The translations under genes were made by a program, and so were the position numbers. Below, piece by piece: positions 1 to 28,205 of a DNA stretch of 64,000 nt. The stretch's first letter is position 1. Each line of letters begins with the position of its first letter. Under the pieces are notes generated by a model. That model made no database searches, had not been told where the DNA came from, and saw nothing but the letters and a program-made list of their open reading frames with translations. Source of the stretch: Desmodus rotundus (lineage: Eukaryota; Chordata; Mammalia; Chiroptera; Phyllostomidae); assembly GCF_022682495.2 (NCBI RefSeq), contig NC_071392.1:140626818-140690817 (forward strand). Direction: 5' to 3'.

Positions 1-16115
<16,115 letters not shown>

Positions 16116-19100
16116 CTGTCTGGGTGCATCCCCTGCACCTGCCCTCCCTACCCCCGTGTGTTCCCTAGCACCTGGACCCAGAGCCTTAGGGAGGGTCCAG
16201 GCTCTGGGAAAAAGCAAGGTTGCTGTTCAGGAAGCCCGCTACCTGGCGCCCAGGTTCCCTGGGCCAGGTAGGATTGAGAGCGGGGGGAGAGTGGCTAGCA
16301 GATATGCAGGAGGTACCTTTAGTGGCAGTGCCATCATTGTTCATTTGTGCTTATTTAACCCAGAACCTTAGAGCTGTTTTCCCTCATCATGCCTTCTCCC
16401 TTCCCTGCCTCTCTCCTCTGACCCTCCTCCCCGAAATTATTCTTTTTGCACAGCCACTTTATTTAAAAATTTTAACATTTCATTTTCTGGTCTAGGTCTA
16501 GACTAAATAAGTAAGAACTCACTCTCTTTATAAAGTCGGGCCTATCTCTCCCAAATATTTTACCTCAATATTCTCCTACCTATTCAAGTCTCCAGCAGGT
16601 GTCTGGATCTACCTAGTAGTTTAAACCAGCCCCCAAAGCTGGAGTTCTTAATCTTCACTCTCTCCGGCTTGCTGTGACCCTTGGCAACACCTTCTCTTCT
16701 CTGATTTCCTTGTGTAGGTCACGATACTGTATTCTTAGTTGCTTTAGCTCCCAAAAGACATCAATTGCTGCCTCAATTGAAAATATTTATATTTTATTTT
16801 ATTTAAAATTAGCTTTTGTTTTTAGACTCTCTAGATCTGAGGTTATCGTGAATCACTCCTTCCTCAGTAAACTTGCATCAGCTTTTTCCTGCTGAAAAGA
16901 AACTTGTTCCAGGAAATGTCTGCGTAGGTCCTCAGCACACGAGGCTGAGTACCTCAGATATCAATCAGGATCTTCTAAATGTGTACCTCTGTGGGGAGGC
17001 CTGCACTTGGCCTCCCATGGACCAACCTGATTTCATATTGAGTAGATATGAAGGACTCAGGAAATACCTGCTAGTGCACTAAAGCCAAAGGAAAGTACGG
17101 CCGAGTGTTTCTGCCCACGGGAAGCTTATGAAATGGTGGCTTTGTGCGTTCAGGCCTCTTTTTCAGCCTCAGGCGCTGGCCTGCAGACAGCATGGCCGCA
17201 TTCAGCTGCCGTGGTGCCGGGAAGACACCCACACTGTTGCCATGGGCGAGACCGTGAGGCCAGTGTGCACAGGCAGTCGAAATTAAGTTCAGAGAATTTC
17301 CAGCTGCTGGTCTGACACTAAGTGCAGTGCGTGGTTGTTTACAATCAGCGGGCGATCAGGCAGGCACAGTGCCCTGTCTGGCTGCCTTTGTGACCTGGAC
17401 TCTATAGGTGCCACTTAGTTGGGATGTCAGTCCCCTGTGTTCTAAACACTAATTATGATGCCTGTCCCTCCCCCTGAGTATCAGAAATAGCCTCAGGGTT
17501 GGCTCACCTCAAGGTCAGCCTTCAGATTTGGGAAGAAGCTGCAGAGAAGGCAGAGGATGGTACACTGCCTTGCTTTTGGCTGCCCTGTCTTCCCTCTAGG
17601 TGTGAGAAAGCATTCAGAAGGGCGTTAGTTGTCGGCTCTTTATCTCCTGAGCTGTGTGCGTGTATGTGTGTGTATATGCACATGTGGTAGGGTCCCGCTG
17701 TCCTCCACTCCTGTCACTAGGCGCTTGCTTACTTACCGGGAGCTACGGTTTGCCCTGAAAGGTAGGAGAGCAGCACAACTTTATCAGGGCTTTTTTGGTT
17801 TTGTGTTTTACCAAAGCTCCTAAGGGCTCTGACCCACCTTTGCAGCCCCAGCTTTTTCTTCCTTTTCTGTTCCAAAGCCAAACTTTCTCACTGTAGTGAC
17901 TCTTGAGTCCCTGACAGTTTATTTACTTGGAAGATGTGATCAGTGGTGACTTGGTCTCCTTTAGGAGAAGGACACTTTGCATCCACCATTTCTGCTCATT
18001 GGTGGTCCCAAACAGGTGCTTATATGACCAAGATTCTAGCTGGGGGTGGCAGCAGCCCTGCCCTCTGAAGCCTCAGGCTTAGAAATTACCAAAGTGGGCT
18101 CAGGAATCATCATCTCCTGTTCGCAAGCCTGGGCTCCAGCAGTCTTTCCGCAGTGGTCCCGAGAGTGAGAAGGTGCGAGTCAGTAGAAGTGGGTCAGATG
18201 TGTGTCCTGCCCACAGCCTCTGTGGTGGAAACTTCTGTGCATGCAGGGAGCTGCTCGAAGCTGTCCTGTCCAGATGGGCAGTCACACTGGGACTCTGATG
18301 CTGGAATTGAGGGGTAGGTAGCACAGTACTGAGGTCCTCTGACCCCAGGTCTTAGCTAAATGCAGACTATTGCTTCAGGATCCCTGACCCAGAGAATGTG
18401 GTGTATAGGCGAGGTGGCTCGGGCTTTGGGGCATCTGGAAGCTATTTGGCTTGGCTTTCCCTCCGTTTGATCTCTTTTCTGTGCTCCTGACTTGATAGCC
18501 TGATCACCTGGCTGACTCAGAGGACCAGGCAAGATGAACCCAGTCAGTGGGCCTTTCGGTTGTGCAGTTGCCCTGCAGTTTGGCGCTGAGTAAAGGGGTC
18601 AGCCTGAGGATGGCAATGGGAGGGATCCCTTCCTCCTCTTCTGGAAGCAGCCATCTGGGCCCGCTGAGGGAAGCTTCCTCTTCTGCTGCCTCTGGGCCTT
18701 CTGTAGTCAGGGAGCCCTTGGTTTCTTCTCGCCACTCTTTAGGAACCAGAACCACCTGCCCAGCCGCTTCCTGTGCCTTGCTCCAGCCCCTGGAAAAAAG
18801 CTCCAGCATAAGCAGGAGTCTGATCAGGAGCAACAAAGCAAAGGCTTACTGTAGTGTGAGGCTGCATCTGCCAAGCCAAAGGCAAATCCTGGGTTTTCTG
18901 GCTCAGTACTGTTAGGCTCTGTGTCCCTCCCCCAGTCTCCTCATGCAGCCCCAGATTTTTATTAGCTCAGAGGTCGCTACTCAGAGCCCCCTGTTCTGAC
19001 CTGCAAACGCCACTATCAGGAGCCAGTTTCCAGCTCCCTGTCGGCAATGTACCTCCCCTTAAATGCAGGTGCTTGCTGGGAAGAGCATGACCTGGCATAT

Positions 19101-19927
19101 TCTATTCAATTTGCCTAGAAGTTGTCACCATTCACGAGCAATGTGATTTATAATGTGCCGCTGTCCAGCTGCTAGGACCCCTTCATCCGCACAAACCCTG
19201 GCCCGATATATGTGAGTGTAGGGCACGTCTTAGCTGAGCGGCTTATGCCCTGCCCTGTCATTCACCTCCCCAGCCAGATCCACTGGCTGGTGCTCACTAC
19301 TCTCTGCCTTCACAAAAGGTAAAATCTGCAGTTTCAGCAATTGTCTTAAAGTGATGATCCCACCGGACAGGTGTGTTAGGAAAATCTTCCCCCTCCCCTG
19401 TACTCCTGTCTTGCTCTTTTCTCCTCCAGTTCCTCCCCAAATTAGAGAATATCACTTCTGTTTAACACTACATGTTTCTTTGGAAGTGCAAAATCTCAGT
19501 CTATGTCTGTTTACAGCTTTCTGTGTCCACTTTTCACGGCAGGGGGTCTGTGTCGGTGGGTTTATGTCGTAGCTGGTAAGCAGGCAGCAGCATTCACCCT
19601 GGCCAGAGCACGACGCTGGGTGCTCACAGTGCAGACACCCAGTGCAAGGGGCACGCCCTGCTAACTGGCGAGTCGGCTCCAAGTCTGCCGCAGAATTAAA
19701 TTTTCCGAAGGACGTTACAAATCTCCAGGACCGTGAGGGGAAGAAGAGACAGTGTGGTTTTCCTTTGCGGTCCGTGCTCGATACTCTCAGGCAGTTAGTC
19801 CTGCGGGCGGCAAGGCTGTTTGCTCTGACAGAGTCGGTTTGTCGCATTTCTTCCCTGTCCTTTGTACCACGGGGTCCTCCTCTGGCCGGGGGACACAAAT
19901 GGTGCTGATACGAGGTTATCAGAGTGT

Positions 19928-19957
19928 GGGGGGTGGGGCGGGGGTGAGGGTGGAGGG
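19928..19957 (+). promoter_or_regulatory. G-quadruplex motif in SLC36A1 3' UTR
   Basis: Five G runs (6, 4, 5, 3 and 3 long) are separated by loops of 1, 1, 3 and 4 nt on the sense strand. This fits the canonical G3+N1-7 rule, so both RNA and DNA could fold. It lies about 300 nt before the poly(A) signal. Function is inference. Confidence 0.6.
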
Positions 19958-20255
19958 TGCCTATCATAAGCTGTGTTTTCTCATTTAAATCAAGGTGATT
20001 CTGGGGAAGCCATTTTCTTCTAGTGAACGGTACAATTCTGTGACTATTGTAAACCATGTCAGTGGGTGTGTGACTAGAGGAGTATCAAACCTGCCGTCCA
20101 GCAGGTTGTGACAACCACACAGTGCTGGGCGTGTTGTGTGCCTATACGAATGTGTGCTCCCACGTGGCATGTGCAGAAATCGGATCGTGCAGGAGCTCCT
20201 AGAGGGTGTCATTTGGGGTTCTGCACACGGATCATGTGGTAAACTTTTCCTTTTC

Positions 20256-20261
20256 AATAAA
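20256..20261 (+). terminator. SLC36A1: SLC36A1 poly(A) signal AATAAA
   Basis: Canonical AATAAA, followed about 25 nt later by a GT-rich stretch (GGTTGTGGTCTGTGTCTTTG, 20285-20304). This is the expected hexamer plus downstream element arrangement, so cleavage would be near 20275. Confidence 0.7.
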
Positions 20262-20545
20262 TGAATTTTATTTTTTATTTTTGAAGGTTGTGGTCTGTGT
20301 CTTTGTTTTCACTTTTTTTTTTTTTAATGTCACCGAGATCCCCTTACTTGATCTTACGTCAAAATGTTTCAAGTTTATTTCATAGAGTTCATGATTGGGG
20401 GCGTCGTGTGAACAGTAGAACCACCTATGAGATTGAGAGTCCCACAGAGAAGGGCCAGGTGACAATTTTCCTATTAGACAGTCCTGCTGTTCCTGTCTGC
20501 TCTTCTCACCGTCTCTGAATACTGAAGGGCCGCACATACCAGGGG

Positions 20546-20863
20546 TGACGCTTAGTTGTATGCGTCAGTGTGGCTAGGCTATAGTATTGAATAATCCAGT
20601 TATTCAAACACTAACCTAGGTGTTTCTGTGAAGGTATTTTGTTGGTGTGGCTAAACAATCAGTTGCCTTTAAATAAAAGATTATCCTCAAAATTGGTGGG
20701 CCTCATCCAATCAGTTGAAGGACCTTAATAGCAAAACTGAGGTTTCCTTGATGAAGAAGAAATTCTTGCCTCAAGACTGCAGCATCAGTTTTTGCCCAGG
20801 AGTTGCCAGCTTGCCACCCTGCCAGCCTCAGCAATCACTTAAGTCAATTCCTGGGAATCTCTT

Positions 20864-20907
<44 letters not shown>

Positions 20908-21018
20908 TATATGTGTGTGTGTATATGTATATGTATATGTATGTATGTATATATATACACACATCCATCCATCTTACTGGTTCTGTTTTTCTGAGGGGCC
21001 CTTACTGATACGAGAGGT
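20546..21018 (+). repeat. Ancient interspersed repeat (family not assigned)
   Basis: 'tgcgtcagtgtggctaggct', 'gggcctcatccaatcagttgaagg' and 'ttcttgcctcaagactgcagcatc' through 'ggttctgtttttctgaggggcccttactgatac' is a widespread mammalian repeat whose name I cannot fix. Its tail contains the compound microsatellite. Confidence 0.5.
20862..20965. repeat. Compound microsatellite (CT)n(AT)n(GT)n
   Basis: A CT run to about 20886 is followed by alternating TA/TG runs, TATG repeats, TATATACACACA and a short CATC repeat. Likely length-polymorphic. Spurious YIYI-type open frames cross it. Confidence 0.9.
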
Positions 21019-21904
21019 AACACTCAATTTTCTTGAAAGGGGAAGATTGATTTCAAGACAGTGGAAGCGATGACTTCCCTTCTGTTTTTGTCACACTTAA
21101 GGAGAAAAGCAAGACCGTCTGACTGGCCCTTGGGTGATTTGAAAACTGATCTTTGTTAATGACCGAAGTAGACTTGTTCAAAAGCAGAGCCCTCAAAGAA
21201 CACTGTTAAAGTACAACACTTTCCCAAGAGAGGAAGGTAGGACGTGTATTTTGACCATTTTTAGTTATCAGTATTATTGCTGGAATGGAGGTCAAAGAGA
21301 TTCAGTGACTTCCAAGTCACCAGCCACTAAGTGGCAAAACTGGTATACACACGCACGCCCTGTGATTCCAGAACCCCAACACTTCCCAAGGCACTGGCTG
21401 CCTCCCCCTCTTTGTTACGGCCTCAGGAGGGAGGTGTCCTTTAGGGATTGTTGTGAGGGTTAGAATATTATAAGGTGCCTGGCGCGAAGGGCTTATGAAA
21501 CATTTTTTGAAATATTAGCTGAATTGAAGAAAACCAAGACTCAGAAGCAGTTTTACTTGTTTTTCTGGTTATGCGTACGTTATAATCGTGTCTTGCTCAC
21601 CTCATATAGAGCATTCAACCCTTTTTAAATTGCTTATCTCTTCATGTTTTTATTCCTGGTCACGTCCATACTTAATGGTCGTTACCCTTCCAGGTAACCA
21701 GGGCCATCCAGGTAAGCCCACTCGCTGCTGGAGGCATAAACTTGAGTGACGGTGGACTGAATTTGGACCCTACACCTGGGGCTCTCTACTAGTTAGGCTG
21801 GCTTCCTTACACTCAGCCCGGTGCAGGCGCCTACCAAGAAACTGTGTGTCTTTAATCAGTGAGCTTTGCTAGACCCTTAGCTATCAGTCTCCCTGCACCA
21901 TTTA

Positions 21905-24310
21905 TTTTTTGAAAAAAAATTTAAGGTATAATCTACATATAATAAAGTTTACCTGCTTTTTTAAGGGTACAGTTTGATGAGTTTTGACAAATGCATGCAG
22001 TCATTTGACCGCCACTCAGTCAAGATGCAGAATGTTTGCTTTACCCCGGAAGTTCCCTAGTGCCCCGTGTAGTTAATCCCATCCCCACGCCACTCAGCCC
22101 TTTGCAACAACTGACCTGACTTGCTCGTCTTTAGTTTTGTCTTTTCTAGAACGTCATCTAAATGGAACCGTTAAGCATGTAGTCCTTTCTGTCTGGCTGC
22201 TTTTCCTTGACACAGTGCTTTTAAAATTCATCCTGTTGTTACATGTGCCAGTAGTTTGTTTCTTCTTTTTGCCAAATAATATTCCACTGTATGGATGAGC
22301 CACAATTTATTTATTTAGCAGTTAGTGGATGTTTGGGTTGCTTCTAGCTTTTGGCTGTTACGAAAAAAGCTACCATAAATATTCATGGACAGATCTTTGT
22401 GTAAACCTAAGTTTTTATGTCTCTTGGGTAAACACCTAGGAGTGGAATTGTGGAGTTACATAGAAAGTAGCATATACTCGCTGTATAAGAAATCGGAAAG
22501 TTGGTTTCCCGAGTGGCTGTGCTGTTGGGATTGCTACGAACAGTTGATGAAAGTTCCCATTGTTCCATATCTGCGTCAGTACTGTGTACGGTGGTCTTTT
22601 TGATTGGAGCTGTCTGAATGGATATGTAGTGGCACCTCCTTGTGGTTTTAATTTGCATTTGCCTAATGACTAATGATGTTCTACATCTTTTCCTGGGTTT
22701 ATTTGCCATTAGTCTATCTTCGTAAAAGAAGCATTTGTTTGAATACTTTTCTTCTTTCAAAATTTAGTCTTTTTAAGAAATTTCAAGCTTCTCGGTTTGA
22801 AGTAATTGTCGATTCACAGGAAGGTGCAAAGAAATATACAGGGAGACCCGGTGCTCCCTTCTCCACGTCTCCTCCAGTGCTCACATGCTGCATGACTATA
22901 GTTCGTCATCAACACCAGGACACCAATGGTGGCAGAACCCATGGAGCTCGTTCAGGTTTCCCCAGCTACATGTGTACTCATTCTTGTGCATGTATGTGTG
23001 TGTGGCTTCAAGCAGTTTGTCACGTGTATAGTTTCCTGCACCACAGTCGAGATGCTTAACTCATCACCACCAGACTCCTCGTGCTACCCTTTATTAGACA
23101 CATGTTGTGTGCTCTCCCATCTCCCTAAATCCAGGCAACCACGAATCTGTTCTTCATCTCTGTTATGTTATTTCACGAACACTACATAAATTGAATTGTG
23201 TTGTACGTATCCTTTTGATGGGCATCTTTCACTAGGTACAATTTCCTTCAGGATCATCTGAATTATTGCCTGTATCAATTATTTTTTCCTTTTCATTACT
23301 GCATTGTATTCCATGATATGGATGTACCACCGTTTGGTTAACAGGTCACCATCGAAAGAAATTTGCATAGTTTCCAGATCTGGCTATTACAAATAAAGCT
23401 GCTGTGAATATTCATGTACAAGTGTCTACATGAAAATAAATCTCTATTTCTCTGGGATATATACTCAAGGGTGCAGTTGCTGAGTTGTATGGTAAGCCCA
23501 GTTTTAATTTTAGAAGGAACTTCCAAACCAGTTTCCAAAGTGACTGTACCAGCCATGTCTGAATGATATAGTGTCTCTGTATCCTTGTCAGCATTTGGTG
23601 GTGGTATTTTTTTTTTGCCAGTTATTAGATTGTGTAAATGTTTTGTTTGATGTATGCCAAAGAATTTAATTTTCTTTGGAGTGATTGTAAACAGTACTGT
23701 GTTTTTAATTTCAGCTGCCACGTGTTCCTCGGTAGTGTATAGAAATTGACTTTTGAGTGTTCCTGTTGTGTCTTGTGACCCTTCTGCACTCAAGAACAGT
23801 TCTATGGATTTCTGGTTAGATTTCTTGGGATTTTCTATGACAACAGTTGTCTACAAATAGAGATAACTGTATTTCTTCCTTTCCAATCTGTACACTTTTT
23901 TTTTTTTTTGCCTTATCGCAATGGCTAGAACTTTATGCTAAAAAAGAGTGGGTACGGTGAACAGCCTAGCCTTGTTCCTGACCTTATTTGGAAAGCATCC
24001 AGCCTTTCAACTTTAAGTACGATGTAAGCTGTAGGGTTTTTATAGAAGTTCCCTCTATTTCTGTACTGAGAGATTTTTTTTTTTTTAATCAGGAACGGGT
24101 GTTGACTTTTGTCATGCTTTTTCGGCATCGATGAATATGATCATACAATTTTTTTCTTCACCTGTTGATATGGTAGATTAATTATATTGATTTAGTTTTG
24201 AATATTGAACTAGCCTGGCTTACCTGGAATAAATCCTACTTGGTCATGGTATATTATTCTTTCTATATATTGTTGAATTGTCTTTTGTTTTTTACTCACC
24301 CTGGTATTTA
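21905..24310 (-). mobile_element. Ancient L1 LINE block, antisense and decayed
   Basis: On the + strand this reads as reverse-complement L1. The 3'-UTR-like text comes first ('aatattccactgtatggatgagcc', 'ttgggttgcttctagc', 'ctcttgggtaaacacctaggagtgg' near 22270-22445). A second similar stretch follows at about 22780-23500. ORF2-like text lies at about 23800-24300 ('tggctagaactttatgct', 'cttgttcctgacctta', 'gcctggcttacctggaataaatcc'). Frames are broken throughout, so it is not active. It may be two nested or adjacent L1M copies. Confidence 0.65.
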
Positions 24311-24458
24311 CTCTGACAAATGTAGAGTTCAGAATGGTGCCTTTTTGTAAACGTGCCAACTGTCTGCCATAACTGCTGTTCTCGATAGAAGGATACTTTT
24401 CCCCAGGCCAGGTCCCGCGGCTCTGGTGCTACATAAAAGCCAATGTGGTTCCTTAGAT

Positions 24459-24696
24459 CAGAGTTTCTCATCCTCAGTGTTATGAACGTTTAGGGCTTAA
24501 TAATCTTTTGTTGTGGGAGCTTTTCTGTGCCCCGTAGGATGTTTAGCAGCCTCCCTGGCCTCTCCCCACTGGATACCAGTCACATCTGCCGTTTGCGACT
24601 GCCAAAAATGTCTCCAGATACTGCCAAAGGTCTCCTTGTATATGGGGTAAGGTGGGAGGGGGTGGAAATAGCACCCCTCTCCTGTTGAGAACCACT
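24459..24696 (+). mobile_element. MER20-like hAT-Charlie DNA transposon
   Basis: Opens CAGAGTTTCTCATCCTCAG and closes 'cctgttgagaaccact'. The interior has 'tctgtgccccgtaggatgtttagcagcctccctggcc' and 'ccaaaaatgtctccagatactgccaa'. The order and length (about 220-240 bp) match MER20 as I recall it. Confidence 0.7.
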
Positions 24697-24789
24697 ATCT
24701 TAATATATTTAGCCTCTCCCCAGCCCTAGCTGGGGGGGACATCCTTTCTTGGCCATGGAACAAAGGTAGGTGTGTGGTCAGGGAGACTA

Positions 24790-25020
24790 CAGAAAGATCT
24801 TCCTTTTTAATAGTGATGGTGAAATAAATATCTACCATCTCTTTGAATATTCACTGTGCCAACTACGTTAAGCACTACCTGTATTATGTCCTTTAGTACT
24901 CAGATTCCGTGAAGAAAGGTCCTGGTAATATCCCCAGTTTGCAAACTGAGACAGGAAGGTGAATAACTTGCCCAAGGTCACATGTTTCTAAGTGGAGCCA
25001 GCTCTGTCTGTCTCCAAACC
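24790..25020 (-). repeat. MIR SINE, antisense
   Basis: 'ttcactgtgccaactacgttaagcac', 'tttgcaaactgagacagg', 'taacttgcccaaggtcacatg' is the reverse MIR order. Confidence 0.6.
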
Positions 25021-26589
25021 TCATGCCTGTGCCCCTGAGATCTGCTTTCCTGCTCCAGATTCTGTCACCGCACCCCTCCCCTCAGTGGACACAGCACATT
25101 TCCAGGCCCTAATCTGGGTACCGAAGTCGTCCCATATTCCAACCTGCCCATCAGAAATACCCGCCATTGCCCAGATGCTCAAGACGTTTAGGCCTTCACT
25201 TTAGGCTGTTCTCTTAGCCTCTCTGACTCTACTCTTAGTGCTAAATCTGAAGTTCAGCTTTAAGACCCAGTTCAGATGGCTGCTCCTCTCTAGAACCTTC
25301 CCTAGCCTCATCAATAAGAATTTATGGTTCCCTCCCTAGCAATGCCATAACGGCCCCTCTTTGGCTAGCCCCATCCCTACTTATGCTAGAAAGGTGTGAC
25401 CACTTGGCCAATATCGTGAGCTGCTCGAAGCCTGAATCGGGTCAGGCTTGCTCTCACATGGCCTGTCCGTGGGGCTAATCATGTACCTGGAATTAGTAAC
25501 CAAATTCAGCATAGTCTCCTTCGGTGCGGAGTGTGGTGCCCTGGCCCCTGAGGAGTTGACATCACTATATTCATTTTGAGTTTGACACCAGTCTAACTGG
25601 GCACTCCTTGCTTGGACCCTGTAGATGTGTTGACGAGTCTTGAAAAAATTCTAAAGCTTGTCTTTCTCTAGCCCGGTCCCTGAGAAAGTCTGCTCATTCA
25701 GAGAGACAGCTTGTACCTCTCCTCGAGATGGAGCTGGCACGGATGTCCGAGGGCTTCCAGCATCTGTCCGTAGGCACTGCAGTGTGGGTTATTGTTGAGC
25801 ACCTGGGCCCGGTGCCCTCAAAGGTGGCATTTCACCAGTTCGTCATGTGGTGTAAGGAAGATGGGCCGGCTGTGCTATATTGAATTCACTGTGGGCCCTG
25901 GCAAGTCACTGTATGTCTGAAAATTTTATATACTCTATCCCCTCTATCTTTCACAATCTCTATAATCTTCATCCAAAAGAGAGTAGTTTTCCTCCCAATG
26001 CCTTTGGGTCTGCCCTTCTTACTGAAGCTTCTTCGATCCTTTTTTGAGGTTCTAGCCATGGCTTCAGTCTTCTCCCCATGACCTCATGTGTCTCCCTCCA
26101 GCACTGCTCTGGTTGATGGAAGGTACATCTGCCTTGTGTACGAGGCCTTGAAAAACCCTACGTGAAGGCACAGTTGTGCGGGCCGCTCACTCCACTGCCA
26201 CCTGGAGGAGCGGTCTCAAATCCCTTTCCCATTTGTCCTGATGGATCCCAGCTGCCCTTTCTCACAGGACATGGTTGTAAGTCCTGCCACCCACCCCCAC
26301 CCCTTCCCTGGCTGCCCCCTCTTGCAATGCTCAAGGTTGCCGTGAGGCTCTTAAGGTCCAGCCCCAGAATGGAGCCAGAATTACAGGAGTGGCCTGGAGG
26401 TCAGCCCCAGGTTTGAACAGAGTCCACCTTCCTGATTCCGGACACCCTGGTTGTTAGTATGGCCTAGAATTATGGTGATGTTCTTGCCTCTGCACTCGGT
26501 GGGATCATTGGATTAGGCCCTCTCAGTCCTTCTTGCTACTATTCCTCAGCCCACTGATATCCTGTTTGTAATTTATTTTATGAACCCAA

Positions 26590-26960
26590 ATATAAGGTGT
26601 GGATCTGGAGTCAGGCAGCCCTGAATTGAATCCTAGGCCTGTCAGTCATCATCTGGGTGACTTCACTTTAAGTTACTCACATGAGTTACGAACTACTTAA
26701 TTTCTGGGTGCCTCTGCCCCTCTGTCTAAAAAATGGGCATGTTGATCCAAGATGGCAGAGGAGTAAGTAGAAGTTGCTGGGGGGAGGGAGGCATACAGGG
26801 ACTAAATCGTAATGTGGAAAAAAATACAATATAGAATAAATTAAAACATAAAAAAATGGAGATGATAGTACTTACCTCAAAAAAACCTCATGGTTTTTTT
26901 GTGAGAATTAAATAAGACAGGACATGACAAGTGCTTGCCCAGTGCCCGACGTATAGCAAG
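26590..26960 (+). repeat. MIR SINE, split by an insertion
   Basis: The left part (to about 26736) has 'tggatctggagtcaggcagccctg' and 'tctgtctaaaaaatgg'. The right part (from about 26849) resumes with 'atggagatgatagtacttacctc' and 'caagtgcttgcccagtgcc'. The two halves join into one sense MIR once the insertion is removed. Confidence 0.65.
26737..26848 (+). mobile_element. 112-bp retroelement insertion inside MIR
   Basis: Flanked by TAAAAAATGG (26727-26736) and TAAAAAAATGG (26849-26859), a target-site duplication. It starts near GATCCAAGATGGCAGAGGAG, text like the 5' end of mammalian L1 elements, and ends in an A-rich tail, so an internally deleted L1-derived copy is likely. Confidence 0.55.
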
Positions 26961-27394
26961 TGTCAGTAAGAGGTGGCAGTGAGGATGACTGTGGTGACTA
27001 TGAAAACACCCGTCTGGAAGTCAGGAGCCCTGGGTCTCTGCCTTTCTCTTCCACTGTTATGCTGTGTCATTCTCAGGGCGTTTGGAGCACCAGTGGCCTG
27101 ATGTGGGAGATTTCCCTGAAAAATCTTTGGGTCCTAGTGGGCTGGGTCATGATCTCAGAGAGCCCTCTGGTGGCTCATCGAGGAAGGTGCAGTCTCCAGA
27201 GGACAAAAGGTAGGAGGGGCCTGGTTTGTGGAGAGGTGGGCTGGGCGGACAGAGGCTGAGAGAGTGGTTTTGTAGGGAGATTCCTCAGGCTGGGTCTTGT
27301 CCCTGTGAAGTTGTAGCTGTGGGACCTCGGACGAACACCTCCTCCTCGGTGGGTCTCAGGGTAAGGAATGCTGGGAATGGAGATGGACTAGATT

Positions 27395-27655
27395 AGTGTT
27401 TCCCAAACGTGCTGCAGGGGGCCCAGGACGGTCACTTTTAAAAATCTGAGTGGAATGGATTTTCACGTGTGCTGGATGAAACCTGTGCATCTTTCAGCTT
27501 ATGGGTACTATTGTTTGAAGGGGAGTAAAAAATTTAAAAAACTAAATGTACTAAAAGAAAAATATTGAGTAAATAATAGTACAAGTGGTATTCTATCGGG
27601 GCCAAATCATAAAAGTGGTTAGCACAACAACAGAAATTTAGGCAACACTGGACTA
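27395..27655. mobile_element. hAT-like DNA transposon fossil (family not assigned)
   Basis: Starts 'tagtgtttcccaaacgtgctgcag' and ends 'aggcaacactggactag', which look like decayed terminal inverted repeats around an AT-rich middle. Confidence 0.35.
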
Positions 27656-28205
27656 GGTTATTTGTAATTTCCTGTACAGTTCTGATAAAGTTAATCCTAC
27701 CTGCATACTACCCGGTACTATTTGTTAGCATAATAGTCACCATTTATTGTCTATGTTGCTATAAGTTCTTTGAGTTTATTCCTCAGAACAGTATTATGGT
27801 GTAGGTGTTATTTACTGTCTTAGTTTTACTGAAAAATGAGAGGCCAAGTCATACCCGCCTGAGTGAGAATTGGTTTGGACCCCAGAGCCACAGTCTGCAG
27901 TGGGGACCTTGGGCAGGGACCAGCTCTCCAGGCTCAGAGCTGGTTAGCGAAATGTTCCCCTGGCTGTGGACAGTTGCTCCAGAATCGGAGGCATTTTTTT
28001 CCAAACAGCGTGCTGGGCCCCGCCCCCAGAGGGTCTAATTTTGTATGTCTGCGGTAGGGCGTAGGGATCTTTATTTTCGCTGTTTTGCTAGATTTGGGGA
28101 TGACTTCTAGGGTCTCCCCGAATCCTGTGAACCTCAGCTTGGAAGGGCCTGTAGGCCCTAGTGCATTTTCTCTGACTCAACCCCAAACAGAGTAAGTGAC
28201 ATAGA

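Larger units (their letters stand above)
16116..20277 (+). other. SLC36A1: SLC36A1 3' untranslated region (inferred)
   Basis: This runs from the stop codon to the first AATAAA I noticed (20256), about 4.1 kb. That is close to the length I recall for the long human SLC36A1 3' UTR. There is no other convincing gene inside. It contains a strong G-quadruplex motif near its distal end (19928-19957). Its extent is inferred from the poly(A) signal, not from transcript data. Confidence 0.7.
20276..28205. other. Intergenic region between convergent SLC36A1 and FAT2
   Basis: About 8 kb between the two inferred poly(A) sites. It holds an old repeat with a compound microsatellite (20546-21018), an antisense L1 block (about 21905-24310), a MER20-like element (24459-24696), an antisense MIR (about 24790-25020) and a MIR split by an insertion (about 26590-26960). 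No open frame here resembles a known protein. The stretch 25460-26580 holds nothing I recognise. Confidence 0.7.

Noticed and set aside
20715..21008. Open frame with YIYIC/VCIC repeats
   Set aside because: Translation of the TA/TG microsatellite.
23338..23793. 151-codon minus-strand open frame
   Set aside because: It lies in antisense L1 text. The L1 is on that strand, but the frame does not follow ORF1 or ORF2 and is surrounded by decayed frames.
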